This document shows positions 45,301 through 54,429 of a stretch of DNA of 64,000 nt, piece after piece. Under the pieces are notes generated by a model that was not told the origin of the DNA, ran no database searches, and saw only the letters and a program-made list of their open reading frames with translations. The DNA is from Impatiens glandulifera (taxonomy: Eukaryota > Streptophyta > Magnoliopsida > Ericales > Balsaminaceae): the NCBI RefSeq assembly GCF_907164915.1, contig NC_061862.1, positions 128,783,641-128,847,640 of the forward strand. The letters run 5' to 3'. Each line of letters opens with the position of its first letter. The first letter of the stretch is position 1. The position numbers were made by a program, and so were the translations under genes.

Positions 45301-46781
45301 CTTTAATTAGTAATAAGACTTGGGACTTGGTTCCGCGTCCTCAGGGTGTTGATATTATACGATGCATGTGGATTTTTAAGCATAAAACTAACTCTGACGG
45401 CTCTTTTGAGAGGCATAAAGCCCGTCTTGTTGGTGATGGCAGGTCTCAGCAGATTGGAATCAATTGTGAAGAAACCTTTAGTCCTGTTGTCAAACCAGCC
45501 ACCATACGAACTGTTCTGAGCATTGCTTTATCGAAGTCTTGGTCCATTCACCAAATGGACGTCAAGAATGCATTTTTACATGGTAATCTCAACGAAACAG
45601 TTTACATGCATCAGCCTTTCGGTTTTAGAGACAAAATCTTTCCCGACCATGTTTGTTTATTGCGCAAATCTTTATACGGCTTAAAACAAGCTCCTCGTGC
45701 TTGGTATCAAAGGTTTGCAGATTTTGTCTCTACAATCGGTTTTACACACAGCACGACTGATCATTCGCTTTTTATCTATCAACATGGGTCCGAAATTGCC
45801 TATCTACTCTTGTATGTTGATGACATTATCATTACGGCTTCGTCTGATCAGTTACGTCAGACTCTCATGAAAAGCTTAGGCGCAGAATTTGCTATGAAGG
45901 ATTTAGGTAAATTAAGCTATTTCTTGGGAGTTGCTGTATCGTATACTAAGGATGGACTTTGTCTTAGTCAGAAGAAATATGCTGAAGAAATTATTGATCG
46001 TGCTGGAATGTCTACTTGCAAATCAACACAAACGCCGGTCGATACAAATGGCAAACTTGGAAAATCAACTAGTCCACCAGTCTCTGACCCCACTCATTAC
46101 AGAAGTTTAGCCGGAGCACTACAGTATCTTACTTTCACACGTCCTGATATTTCATATGCAGTCCAGCAAATTTGCCTCCACATGCATGATCCGAAAGAGG
46201 CTCACTTGGCTGCCTTACACAGAATCATTCGATACTTACAGGGTACAAAGCACTATGGCCTTCATCTTTACAAATCCTCACTGTCTACACTCGTTTCATA
46301 TACTGATGCAGACTGGGGAGGATGTCCAGATACCCGTCGCTCTACATCTGGCTATTGCGTCTTCCTAGGCGATAATCTTCTGTCTTGGTCGTCAAAACGG
46401 CAATCCACACTTTCTCGTTCTAGTGCTGAAGCTGAATATAGAGGAGTTGCCAATGTTGTCTCCGAATCCTGTTGGCTTCGCAATTTATTGTTAGAACTTC
46501 GTATCTCATTGGACAAAGCCACACTGGTCTACTGCGACAACATAAGTGCGATTTATCTCTCCCAAAATCCGGTCCAACATCAACGTACCAAACACATCGA
46601 AATGGACATACACTTTGTAAGGGAAAAAGTAGATAGAGGTAAAGTTCGCATTCTTCATATGCCTTCTCATTTTCAAATCGCTGACATATTCACCAAAGGA
46701 CTTCCGCGCATACTATTTGAAGATTTCAGAGACAGTCTCAGCGTCCGAGAATCTCCCGTTTCGACTGCGGGGGTGTATTAG
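42396..46781 (+). CDS. Copia gag-pol polyprotein, full length
   Basis: A single 1,461-residue frame, start MSVPPTNSD 87 bp after the LTR. Gag/UBN2 domain to about residue 220. A Gln/Gly/Ala/Trp-rich low-complexity region (about 245-385) with RGRGRSQRGRGRGR but no CCHC zinc knuckle. Aspartic protease DSGATSHM (412-419). Integrase zinc finger HNRLGHPG...CESC (546-580). Integrase catalytic D607, D669, E705 with the D,D35E spacing. Pro/Ser/Thr-rich linker (about 830-935). RT with HQMDVKNAFLHG (D1055) and YVDD (1140-1143). RNase H beginning YTDADWGG (D1304) and ending near TKGLPRILFEDF. It overlaps the first bases of the 3' LTR. All catalytic residues I could check are present, so it may be autonomous. 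Confidence 0.95.
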   Translation: MSVPPTNSDSSSNQSQTPTTMSVSQYHSAFSVNNLRSIIPITLEMGSEEYLSWADLLENHCLIHNVYEHLKPKTPNASETPSTSSETDSLLWKRLDALVKQWIFGTISKDLLNTIQKPGMTAAQAWERLANIFQDNTGSRAMYLENRFSQIRLNDFPNMSAYCTELKMIADQLANVDCPVSENRLVLRLLGGLNENYETIATIIGQKKPLPSFYDARSDLLLVETRKDEFVHTNTSFIASDDRSQGRGNNSSQSARATGQQQQQGTSSAQEQAGQGRGRSQRGRGRGRNTSRTYHQQQQFWAPPGQQQWAQWAPAGWTAPPCPYPTQQIWPQQQSAPWHASGQQQQGASWRGSGYQQQHTRTAGAGVLGSRPQQAYMAETSQQQPQSYVATDINQAMHTLSLTPPDDTWYMDSGATSHMTPNSGSLSPYSNLNCVKNIIVGSGQEIPIRGIGKTNLKPPLPPLLLNNVLHAPKLIKNLISIRRFTRDNNVSVEFDSLGFSVKDFQTGKVIMRNNSSGDLYPLSLSSQSQKPPTNSSFTAISSNLWHNRLGHPGVDILHSLNKSNSISCKPVLGSKLCESCIFGKQVKLPFTNSVSYTTSPFDIIHSDLWTSPVLSTNGHKYYILFLDDYTNFLWTFPIGNKSQVFSVFSTLQNQIQTQFQKPIKTIQCDNGTEYNNSQFRTFCDKNGLQFRLSCPYTSPQNGKAERKIRTINNMIRTLLTHASLPLNFWHHALEMTTYLLNILPNKQIRNFSPTQLLYNRTPSYSHLKIFGCLCYPLLPPTTIHKLHKRSTPCVFLGYPSNHRGYKCYDPASKRFIISRHVIFDETKFPFSLVQNPNSTHPSQSEPITIPIHIQTPPITESISPPNNTPLPSPLSTQHTPPNPPSPITTSPGPNPNTTSPSTRPNRPNHSPTIINPTRTIRTRAMDGIVCPKRIFNLNTLTSPSPIPKNPKLALSDPNWKAAMDDEFNALISNKTWDLVPRPQGVDIIRCMWIFKHKTNSDGSFERHKARLVGDGRSQQIGINCEETFSPVVKPATIRTVLSIALSKSWSIHQMDVKNAFLHGNLNETVYMHQPFGFRDKIFPDHVCLLRKSLYGLKQAPRAWYQRFADFVSTIGFTHSTTDHSLFIYQHGSEIAYLLLYVDDIIITASSDQLRQTLMKSLGAEFAMKDLGKLSYFLGVAVSYTKDGLCLSQKKYAEEIIDRAGMSTCKSTQTPVDTNGKLGKSTSPPVSDPTHYRSLAGALQYLTFTRPDISYAVQQICLHMHDPKEAHLAALHRIIRYLQGTKHYGLHLYKSSLSTLVSYTDADWGGCPDTRRSTSGYCVFLGDNLLSWSSKRQSTLSRSSAEAEYRGVANVVSESCWLRNLLLELRISLDKATLVYCDNISAIYLSQNPVQHQRTKHIEMDIHFVREKVDRGKVRILHMPSHFQIADIFTKGLPRILFEDFRDSLSVRESPVSTAGVY

Positions 46782-46938
46782 TATATTGTATATATCTTGT
46801 TACCTTGTTTAGATTCCTCGATTAGTGGGTTACCTTGTTTAGATTCCTAGATTAGTGGTTTACCTTATTAAGAGTCTTTTGACTAGTATATATTGTAACA
46901 TTGTTTATCAATAATAACCATGGGATTAATCTCTATCA
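46776..46938 (+). repeat. 3' LTR of the intact copia element
   Basis: Identical to the 5' LTR; the gag-pol stop codon lies within its first six bases. Confidence 0.95.
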
Positions 46939-47139
46939 ATATCGACTCTAATAACTAGGTTGTTTATTCATCTACAAAGCTTGATTGGAAGGTTAGAGTT
47001 TCTAGCTTACCATGTTCTGTAATAGTTAGGGTTTCTAGTGTACCCTACTCTATTATTGCTCTGTTTTGTTGTTGTGTTCTACTATTCATCAAATGAGGAA
47101 GAAAGAAAAGCAATAAGAATAAGGAAGTCAGAATTTGTG

Positions 47140-48956
47140 ATGGAAGGTTTAAGGGAGGTAGCTGAAAAAGAAATCGATAGGATTGCTGAAAAAAATATTC
47201 ATGGAAAACAGGAATGCAGCAAAGATAAAGAACCAATTACTGATATAAATTCTGATGAAAATGCAGTGGGAAAACAGGGGGAAAATGAAAGAATATGGAA
47301 GATTGGGTATAATGAAAGAGAAAACCTCTTTGGACTTAAAAATCAAATCACAAAGCTACTGATGCATGAAAAGAAATGAGAGATTGTGCTCAACAAATAA
47401 AAAATAGAGCAAAAAACCGTCCAAATGAATATACATTATCTTCAAGATTAGAACCTATTAAAGAAGAAAGAATATGAAAAGATAGTAACTGGTCAGTGGA
47501 AACAATGAGGGAGCTAATAAAGTCTCCAAAATCAAAGATCTATACTATCAGGAGTAATTCCAATTGAAAGGTAAATGAAGTTTGGAAAAAGAACGCAGAA
47601 AAGAAAGCAGAAGATCATTCATACAAAGGTCAAATCTACTTGGGTGAGTTTAAAACAAAAGTTGAGATTCTCAAATCTCCTTTTGAATTTAAATTTCCCA
47701 TTGAAATGGAGGAGAAATGCGTCAAAGAATGGGAAAATGTAGTTGTTGGGAACTACATAGGAAAAAACCGTGTATCTTTTTCAAACACTAAGGAATCACT
47801 AATGAAACAATGGGATAGAAGGGACTGGAGAATGTTTCTGCAAATATCCATGATCTCTATTTTCTACAATTCAAAAAGGGAATGAACTTGGATGATATTC
47901 TGAAAATTGGGCATACTTATATTGGATCTAACTGTATGAAGTTGGAGAGATGGTCTGAAGAATTGAGCCTTCTAAGCAAGTCAAAGTAAACAGCCCAAAT
48001 ATGGTTTAAACTTAGGAACATCCCAGCACACATGTATAATGTAGAAGCTCTAAGTCACTTTGCTAGTCTATTGGGGAAACCATTATATATGGACCCAATT
48101 ATAGAGGAAGGAGAGCACCTTACTTTTCCTAGAATAAGCATTGAAGTGCATCCTCAAAGTACACTGCCAAAAAATATGACAGTTGTTGATAGGAATGGAA
48201 AGCCCATAGTCATGGAAATCTCATATGAATGGAGGCCAAACAAATGTTCTTTCTGCAATACTTTTCAACATGTTAGTACTAAATGTACCAAAGCAATTGA
48301 GGAAGAATAGAAAATCATGAAAGCCTGGGAAGCAAAATAGCAGGACAATGAAACGGAAGAATCAAGAATGGGAGAATATATTGTGGAAGTTAAGGATAGT
48401 GATAAAAAAAGACAAAAATGAGGAAAATGCAGAGGAAGTAAGAAAGAATTATTTTGAGAAAAAGGAAAGCAGCGAAAGAAAGCAAGTAAAGGGAATCAAT
48501 GTGAAGAGGAAAATAAAATTTTTTGTAATGCGAAGGATCAGCATGGAAAGGGAAGATGAACATCAAGTTGTTGTTGAGAAAACTCAAGAGAAAAATATCC
48601 AGAATTTCAAAGCTGAAACAGAGAATTTTAAAGCCGATAAAGAAGATTCCAAAACCGATGTGGAGTCTAAAGCCGAAGTTGAAGATAATGAAGACAAGAA
48701 TACATAAAATCAAGTTGAAGATAACAAAGGTAAAAGCCCTGAAATTCTCAGAAATAATTATTTCTATCAAATCAGAACGGGCACGTACAAAGAGAGAATT
48801 CAAAATGAGAATCAACAATACTCATCATCCTTTTCAATACAATCTCCTTTTATCGTTAGAGGAAGAGGAAGAGGAAGGGGAAGTGGAAGGGGAAGGGGAA
48901 GAATGCATCTCAATGAAAATAGATGGCATGCGAAAATCCCAGGATGTGATGGTTAG
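47140..48956 (+). pseudogene. LINE ORF1 (DUF4283-type) pseudogene
   Basis: Starts about MEGLREVAEKEID (47140). 47640-47885 matches the DUF4283 start (VVVGNYIGKNRVSFSNTKE). After a frameshift near 47880, 47990-48310 gives IWFKLRNIPAHMYN, GKPLYMDP and YEWRPNKCSFCNTFQHVSTKC, a CCHC-type knuckle typical of plant L1 ORF1. Then comes a Lys/Glu-rich segment with EDSKTDVESKAEVED (48348-48707) and, after one TAA at 48705, the same frame to a tail RGRGRGRGSGRGRGR (48858-48902) and stop at 48954. ORF1 proteins bind RNA of the element. No ORF2 follows. Confidence 0.8.
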
Positions 48957-49143
48957 GTTTGAATGTAATCTTTTCTGTTTATAATCTATGTTTTTTAAAA
49001 TGTATGAATGCTACTAATCAGTTTTTTTTAGGGTCCTTTGATTGTCATCCTTAATCATAGCTAGGGTTTGTCTAGCTTTGATTTCTGACCCTCCCACTTT
49101 TGGGATTTTAATGAAATGGTTTGAACCGTTTTCCTAAAAAAAT
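48957..49143 (+). other. LINE 3' end and A-tail
   Basis: Short non-coding 3' region ending TTTTCCTAAAAAAA, directly followed by the 13-bp target duplication. Confidence 0.7.
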
Positions 49144-49156
49144 ATTCAATTAGGTC

Positions 49157-50671
49157 AACACCAATATTTTGATAGAGTCTCCAAAATATTGTCACAATAT
49201 TTTTCTAGTTACATTACCATAACAAAAGATTATTTTATTGTTAATCTTATTTCCTTATATCAAGATTATACACCAAAATATATATAGTTTTTCTTTTGTT
49301 CAATATTTTTTCCTTATATAATAAACAATTCAAGACTACTCAACAATCTTTAAGTTCAAATAACCAGTTCAATCATCATGAGCTATTTTCTTTCATTTGA
49401 AAATGTTAGCATTGTTAGATATCTTGTCTTTAAATTACAAAATATATATAAAAAATATACTGTTACAAATAAATGAAAATATATGAAGAATGAAATCACC
49501 AATTGACATGTGCTTAACACGTACATTTCCTTTAAAATAGTTTCATCGTCAACCGTTTGTGCTGGAGTTTATCGCAGATAACTGTCTCCTAGGATACAAA
49601 GAAACTAGTAGTGATTCTGCACTGGAATCATTACACATCGAATTTGATCAATGTACCAGAATTATCACCGAGTTTTAATGGAAAATATCGAGCAAAGAAC
49701 TCAAAAGACACTGACAATCTTAGAAGAGGACTTTTGAAATTCTAGAGTGAGAAAATGTAAGAAGATGAAGTGAGTTTTAGATTAGACGTGAGAGATTTTA
49801 TATTGTTGAAAAGTTAAACTTTTAAATAAAATTATCAATTGATTCAACGATTGACAGTGTTTGTCTCTTCATTTACCTTAACATTTTCTCTTCGTTACAG
49901 AGTAATTGTTTGCCAAAATAATTAATGCATCTACAATTCAATACTAAAGTTACATGGTCTTACAATTTGTTAATAATAATATTAATTATCATAATAATTA
50001 ATAACAATAACAAACTCAGGTAAGTTATGCTACAAATTAACATTTTATTAATTGGTTATCAAGGCATTTTAAGTCAATTAATTTAAATTAATTGATTCAA
50101 AATATACATTTATATCAAATTTCACACTTTAATTCATGTTTGAATTTTATATGAATTTGATTTAATTTTACTTCACACATTCTAATTTCCATTCATTAAT
50201 GGAATTTATAAAACTAGTTTAAAAATTCCAAGCATAAGATCTTTTCGAGTTCTTCCAATTTTTTTCCATTTCTTGATTTTGAAGATGGCAAGAAGGGGAC
50301 ATATATGTTGTTTTACAAATACTGTCAATGCATGTACCGCATTTAAAATTACACATTAAATGTGGATGTGGGACCAATACATTAATTAGAAAATAAACTA
50401 AGTTTTGTAGTGTGGTACATGTATTGGCGTTGTTTATGAGCAGATCTGCTCTCTGCAAGAAGAGCCATTAGACGACGAAACATCCTTAGCGGCCTAAAAC
50501 TTTGAAACCCTAGATCGACTCATCTTTCCTCCCTCCATTTTGAAATTTAAGTAGAAATGAAATTAACTAGATTTTTGTATATATGTTTGACCTTAAATTG
50601 AATTGTGTTCTAAAATGATCCACGGAATCTTTTTAATTAATCCCATAAGGAATTGTGCAAAGGGGAATACA
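49157..50671. other. AT-rich non-coding sequence
   Basis: No gene recognised. A small less AT-rich patch at 50430-50530 contains no motif I can name. Confidence 0.55.
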
Positions 50672-50674
50672 AAT

Positions 50675-51240
50675 CATTGGTAAAAAATCGACCTTTATCG
50701 ACGATATTTATCAAAGGTTTTCTAAATCCTTCGGAATTGATCTCGAGAGGAATAAATCTTTCGGTATTAAAAATAGATTCCGAGAGTCGTGTAAAACCTT
50801 CGGGTTTACAAATTATTACCGAAAGTTATACACATAATTTTCGGTTTTTTCCTTCCTAAAAAAATCAAAATAATTCTAAGTGTTGGAAATTGGGTAATTG
50901 CGAAGGTTATTCAAAAAACTTTCGGTTTTACATTTCTTGAATTTTTTAATTACGAAGAATTCCCAATAAACTTTCGGTTTTGACTCATTCCAAAAAAATG
51001 AAAAATAATTATAAGTTTGAGGATGATTAATTGCGAAGGTTATTCAAAAAACTTTCGGTTTTACCTTTTCTGAAATTCTTAATTGTAAAGGTTTTCCAAC
51101 AAACCTTCGGTTTTGACTCATCCCAAAACAATTAAAAATAATTCTAAGTTTGGTGATGGTTATTTCCAAAGATTTTTCAATAAACCTTCGGTTTTGACTA
51201 ATATCAAAACCGAAAATAATATGAAAACCTTCGGTAACTA
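50675..51240 (+). repeat. Left terminus and subterminal repeats of CACTA-B
   Basis: Inverted words such as AAAACTTTCGGTTTT and GCGAAGGTTATTCAAAA recur every 40-80 bp, separated by TTCTAAGTGTTGG-like linkers. The terminal base pattern CATTG is a C-to-T change from CACTG. Confidence 0.85.
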
Positions 51241-51244
51241 CCTT

Positions 51245-51252
51245 TATAAATA
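51245..51252 (+). promoter_or_regulatory. TATA box of CACTA-B
   Basis: TATAAATA, followed by a CT-rich leader and a GC-rich exon (CGCCGCAGCCGCCTCCGC) ending at a splice donor CAG/GTTAGA at 51383/51384. Placed just inside the subterminal repeats, as in En/Spm elements. Confidence 0.6.
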
Positions 51253-51684
51253 CAAACCCTAACACTTCTCTTTTTCATTCGCCTCTCTCCTTTCTCTCTC
51301 TTTTGCCCGCGCCGCAGCCGCCTCCGCCTCCACCGCTTCCCTTCTTCAACTTCTTCTTCTTCTTGCATTCATCGCCGATCCAGGTTAGATTTATATTATT
51401 TTTTGTTAATTATTATATTTAGATTTGTTATCGGTTAGTTTTATATTATCTAAATTTAGGCTAGTTTAGATTATTTGTTTGGTAGTTTGATTTAAATTTG
51501 TTATTGTTTATATTAGATTTAGGTTAGGTTAGTTTATATTATATTTTGTTTGTTAAATATATATATGATTTTGTTAGATTTTATTAAATGTGTGATATAT
51601 TTTGGTTATTTTGTTTGATTTAAGTTATATTAGATTTGGATTATGGTTATTTTGTTTGATTAATATATATGAAATGCATTTAGG
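51253..51684 (+). other. Leader exon and C-poor intron of CACTA-B
   Basis: Leader exon to 51383, then a G/T-rich, C-poor intron (TTAGGTTAGTTTA-type) to about 51680. No protein coding seen. Confidence 0.5.
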
Positions 51685-51959
51685 ATGAGTGATTCATAGA
51701 AAAATATTCGACGGACACCAGAGAAACTTTCCCGCCATACCAGAATTTGATAGCAGCATCAAAATCTGCGGAATAGGCGAGATAAATATCGTTGGAATTG
51801 GAGCAAATCCAATTGAGGGACGCAGAAAGTGGTCAATTGGTTATTGAACTGAAAGCAGATAATGCTAAAATGAATCAAAAACTAGAGAATCTCGAACAAG
51901 TTGATTATTTTAAGAAGCATTATCAACCATCCCCTCCTCCCCCTTCATCTACTAATTAG
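51685..51959 (+). pseudogene. Upstream duplicate of the accessory-protein C-terminal exon (CACTA-B)
   Basis: 51810-51959 is a 50-codon open segment: coiled-coil-like (LKADNAKMNQKLENLEQV), then SPPPPSSTN and stop. It parallels the end of the accessory gene at 61361. Upstream bases to ATG 51685 are broken by stops. The end of this copy continues into sequence matching 76-290 of CACTA-A. Confidence 0.6.
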
Positions 51960-52129
51960 TAGATTTTAGTGTTTAATTTATTATGTGTAATCTTTTTCGT
52001 TCGAACTGATGTAAGATTTGGTGTACTTTGAATTATGATCTATTATTATCTTTTGGTTTATTAATGTGGTTTATGAATTTTGTTTCCTTTATTTATTGGT
52101 TTTGCCTTTATTTTAGAAAATTATAGAAC

Positions 52130-53480
52130 TGATTGGAAAATAGGGTAATTGCGAAAGTTTATTGAAAAACTTTTGCATTTGACCTATGGCATTTGCGAAA
52201 GTTTTTAAATAAACTTTCGCTTTTGACCCTTCCCAAAAAAAATTGTAAATATTTTTAAGTGTTGGGAAGGGTCAAAAACAAAAGTTTATTTAAAAACTTT
52301 CACTTTTGACACTTACTAAAAAATTTAAAATTTTTCTAAGTGTTGGGAATGGTCAAAAACGAAAGTTCTTAAATAAACTTTCACTTTTGACCCTTCCCCC
52401 AAAAAAATAGAAATTTTTTCTAAGTGTTGTGAATGGTCAAAAGAGAAAGTTTTATTGAAAACTTTCGCTTTTGACTCTCCCCAAAAAAATTGAAAATATT
52501 TCTAAGTGTTGGGAATGGTTAAAGCGAAAGTTTTATTGAAAACTTTCACTTTTAACCCTTCCCAAAAAAATTGAAATTTTTTTTTAAGTGTTGGGAAGGG
52601 TCAAAAGCGAAAGTTTTATTGAAAACTTTCGCTTTTGACCATTCCCAAAAAAATTGTAATTTTTTTTAAGTGTTGGGAATGGTCAAAAACAAAAGTTTTT
52701 AAATAAACTTTCGCTTTTGACCCTTCCCCAAAAAAAATTGAAAATTTTTCTAAGTGTTCGGAAGGGTCAAAAGCGAAAATTTTAAATAAACTTTCACTTT
52801 TGACCCTTCCCAAAAAAATTGAAATTTTTCTAAGTGTTGGGAAGGGTCAAAAGCGAAATTTTTAAATAAACTTTCACTTTTGACCCTTCCCCAAAAAAAA
52901 TTGAAAATTTTTCTATTGTTGGGAAGGGTCAAAAGCGAAAATTTTTAAATAAACTTTCGCTTTTGACCATTCCCCCATAAAATTGAAAATCTTTCTAAGT
53001 GTTGGGAAGGGTCAAAAACGAAAGTTTATTTAAAAATTTTCGCTTTTGACCATTCCTAAAAAAATTTAAAATTTTTCTAAGTGTTGGGAAGGATCAAAAG
53101 TGAATGTTTTTAAATAAACTTTCGCTTTTAACCCTTTCCCAAAAAAATTGAAATTTTTTCTAAGTGTTGTGAAGGGTCAAAAATGAAAGTTTTATTGAAA
53201 ACTTTCGCTTTTGACCTTTCCCCAAAAATAATTGAAAGTTTTTCTAAGTGTTGGGAATGGTCAAAAACGAAAGTTTTCAATAAAACTTTCGTTATTGACC
53301 CTTCCCAAAAAAATTGCAATTTTTTTTAAGTGTTGGGAAGGGGTATTTGTAAAATTTTTATTGAAAACTTTCGCTTTTGATCCTTCCTAAAAAACATTTT
53401 GTTTAAGGTCAGGACCGAGAGTTTTATGTATAATTTTCGGAAATATTAATCAAAACCGAAAGTTTTATATAAAACTTTCG
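52130..53480 (+). repeat. Large hairpin array of CACTA-B
   Basis: About fourteen tandem units of 75-95 bp. Each is a near-perfect palindrome in which GGGAAGGGTCAAAAGCGAAA faces its complement across a spacer such as TTTTAAATAAA, with linkers CCAAAAAAATTGAAA and TTTTTCTAAGTGTT. Arms reach about 22-25 bp. The matching but shorter array in CACTA-A is 290-812. Confidence 0.92.
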
Positions 53481-53488
53481 GTTTTACC

Positions 53489-54240
53489 ACTTCATAATTT
53501 GTTAAATTAATTTGTTTTGCATCTATTAATCTAGACTCCTAACTAATCTAATAAAGTGTGGGTTGTTTTTTAAAATTAAGATTATGTTTAATGTTAAAAT
53601 GTTTATGATTGTGTTTGATTATATAAAGAAGTGTATATGTATGTTTGTGTTTGATGATCATATGAATGTGTATAAAGTTTGATCATATGGAGTGTTTAAT
53701 ATTTTAAGGATATCAAATGTGTTAAATTAATATTGTTCAAAAGTCATTAGAAGGTGAAAAACCAATTAATTTAACATTTTGTCAAGTGGTAATTCCGAAA
53801 GTTAATGATATAATTTTCGGAAATAATCATCAAAACCGAAAGTTATACCATTAACTTTCGGAATTACCACTTCTTAATTTGTTAAATTAATTGGTTTTTT
53901 ACCTTCCAATATAGACTTCTAACTAATATAATCAAGTGTGTGTTGTATTTTAAAAATTAATATTGTGATTAATGTTAAAATGTTTATGATTGTGTTTGAT
54001 TATATAGAGAAGTGTATATGAATGTTTATGTTTGATTATATTATGAATGTGTGTAATGTTTGATCATATGGATTGTGTAATATTTTAAGGATATTAAATG
54101 TGTTAAATTAATGTTGTTCAAGGTCATTAGAAGGTGAGAAACTAATTAATTTAACAATTTGTCAAGTGGTAATTCTGAAAGTTATATCATTAACTTTCGG
54201 AAATAACCATCAAAACAAAAAATTTTATATAAAACTTTCG
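53489..54240 (+). repeat. Two tandem ~375-bp repeats in CACTA-B
   Basis: 53489-53870 and 53871-54240 align along their length (AATTTGTTAAATTAAT, TTTGATCATATGGA, CATTAGAAGGTGA), each carrying AACTTTCGGAATTACC-type inverted words at its end. More GGAAATGACC / CCGAAAGTT words follow to 54385. Not present in CACTA-A. Confidence 0.8.
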
Positions 54241-54429
54241 GAAATGACCTTTATCAAAACCGAAAATTTTATATAAAACTTTCGGAAATGACACTTATCA
54301 AAACCAAAAGTTTTATATAAAACTTTAGGAAATGACCCTTATCAAAACCGAAATTTTTATATAAAACTTTCGGAATTGACCTCATTAAAATAAAAAACCT
54401 ATCTTTTTCTCTTCTTTCTACCCCGTTTC

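Larger units (their letters stand above)
42146..46938 (+). mobile_element. Intact Ty1/copia retrotransposon, apparently very young
   Basis: 4,793 bp with two 163-bp LTRs that read identically base for base. Perfect 5-bp target duplication ATATC (42141-42145 and 46939-46943), intact primer site, purine tract GCGGGGGTG, and an uninterrupted 1,461-codon gag-pol. This is the only element in the window whose parts all look functional. Confidence 0.95.
41905..49143 (+). mobile_element. L1-type LINE derivative with ORF1 only, interrupted by a copia element
   Basis: A 13-bp direct repeat ATTCAATTAGGTC flanks the unit (41892-41904 and 49144-49156). The right end is a short A-tail (49136-49142), so this is target-primed insertion. 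The 5' piece is 41905-42145; the copia element with its duplicated ATATC sits at 42146-46943; the rest runs 46944-49143. Without the copia the unit is about 2.4 kb. It encodes a DUF4283-type ORF1 remnant with a C-terminal RG-rich tail but no endonuclease or RT, so it resembles a plant counterpart of ORF1-only (HAL1-like) L1 derivatives. Confidence 0.8.

Noticed and set aside
50653..50859. Short ORFs at the CACTA-B left end
   Set aside because: They span the terminus and subterminal repeats, so cannot be genes of the element.
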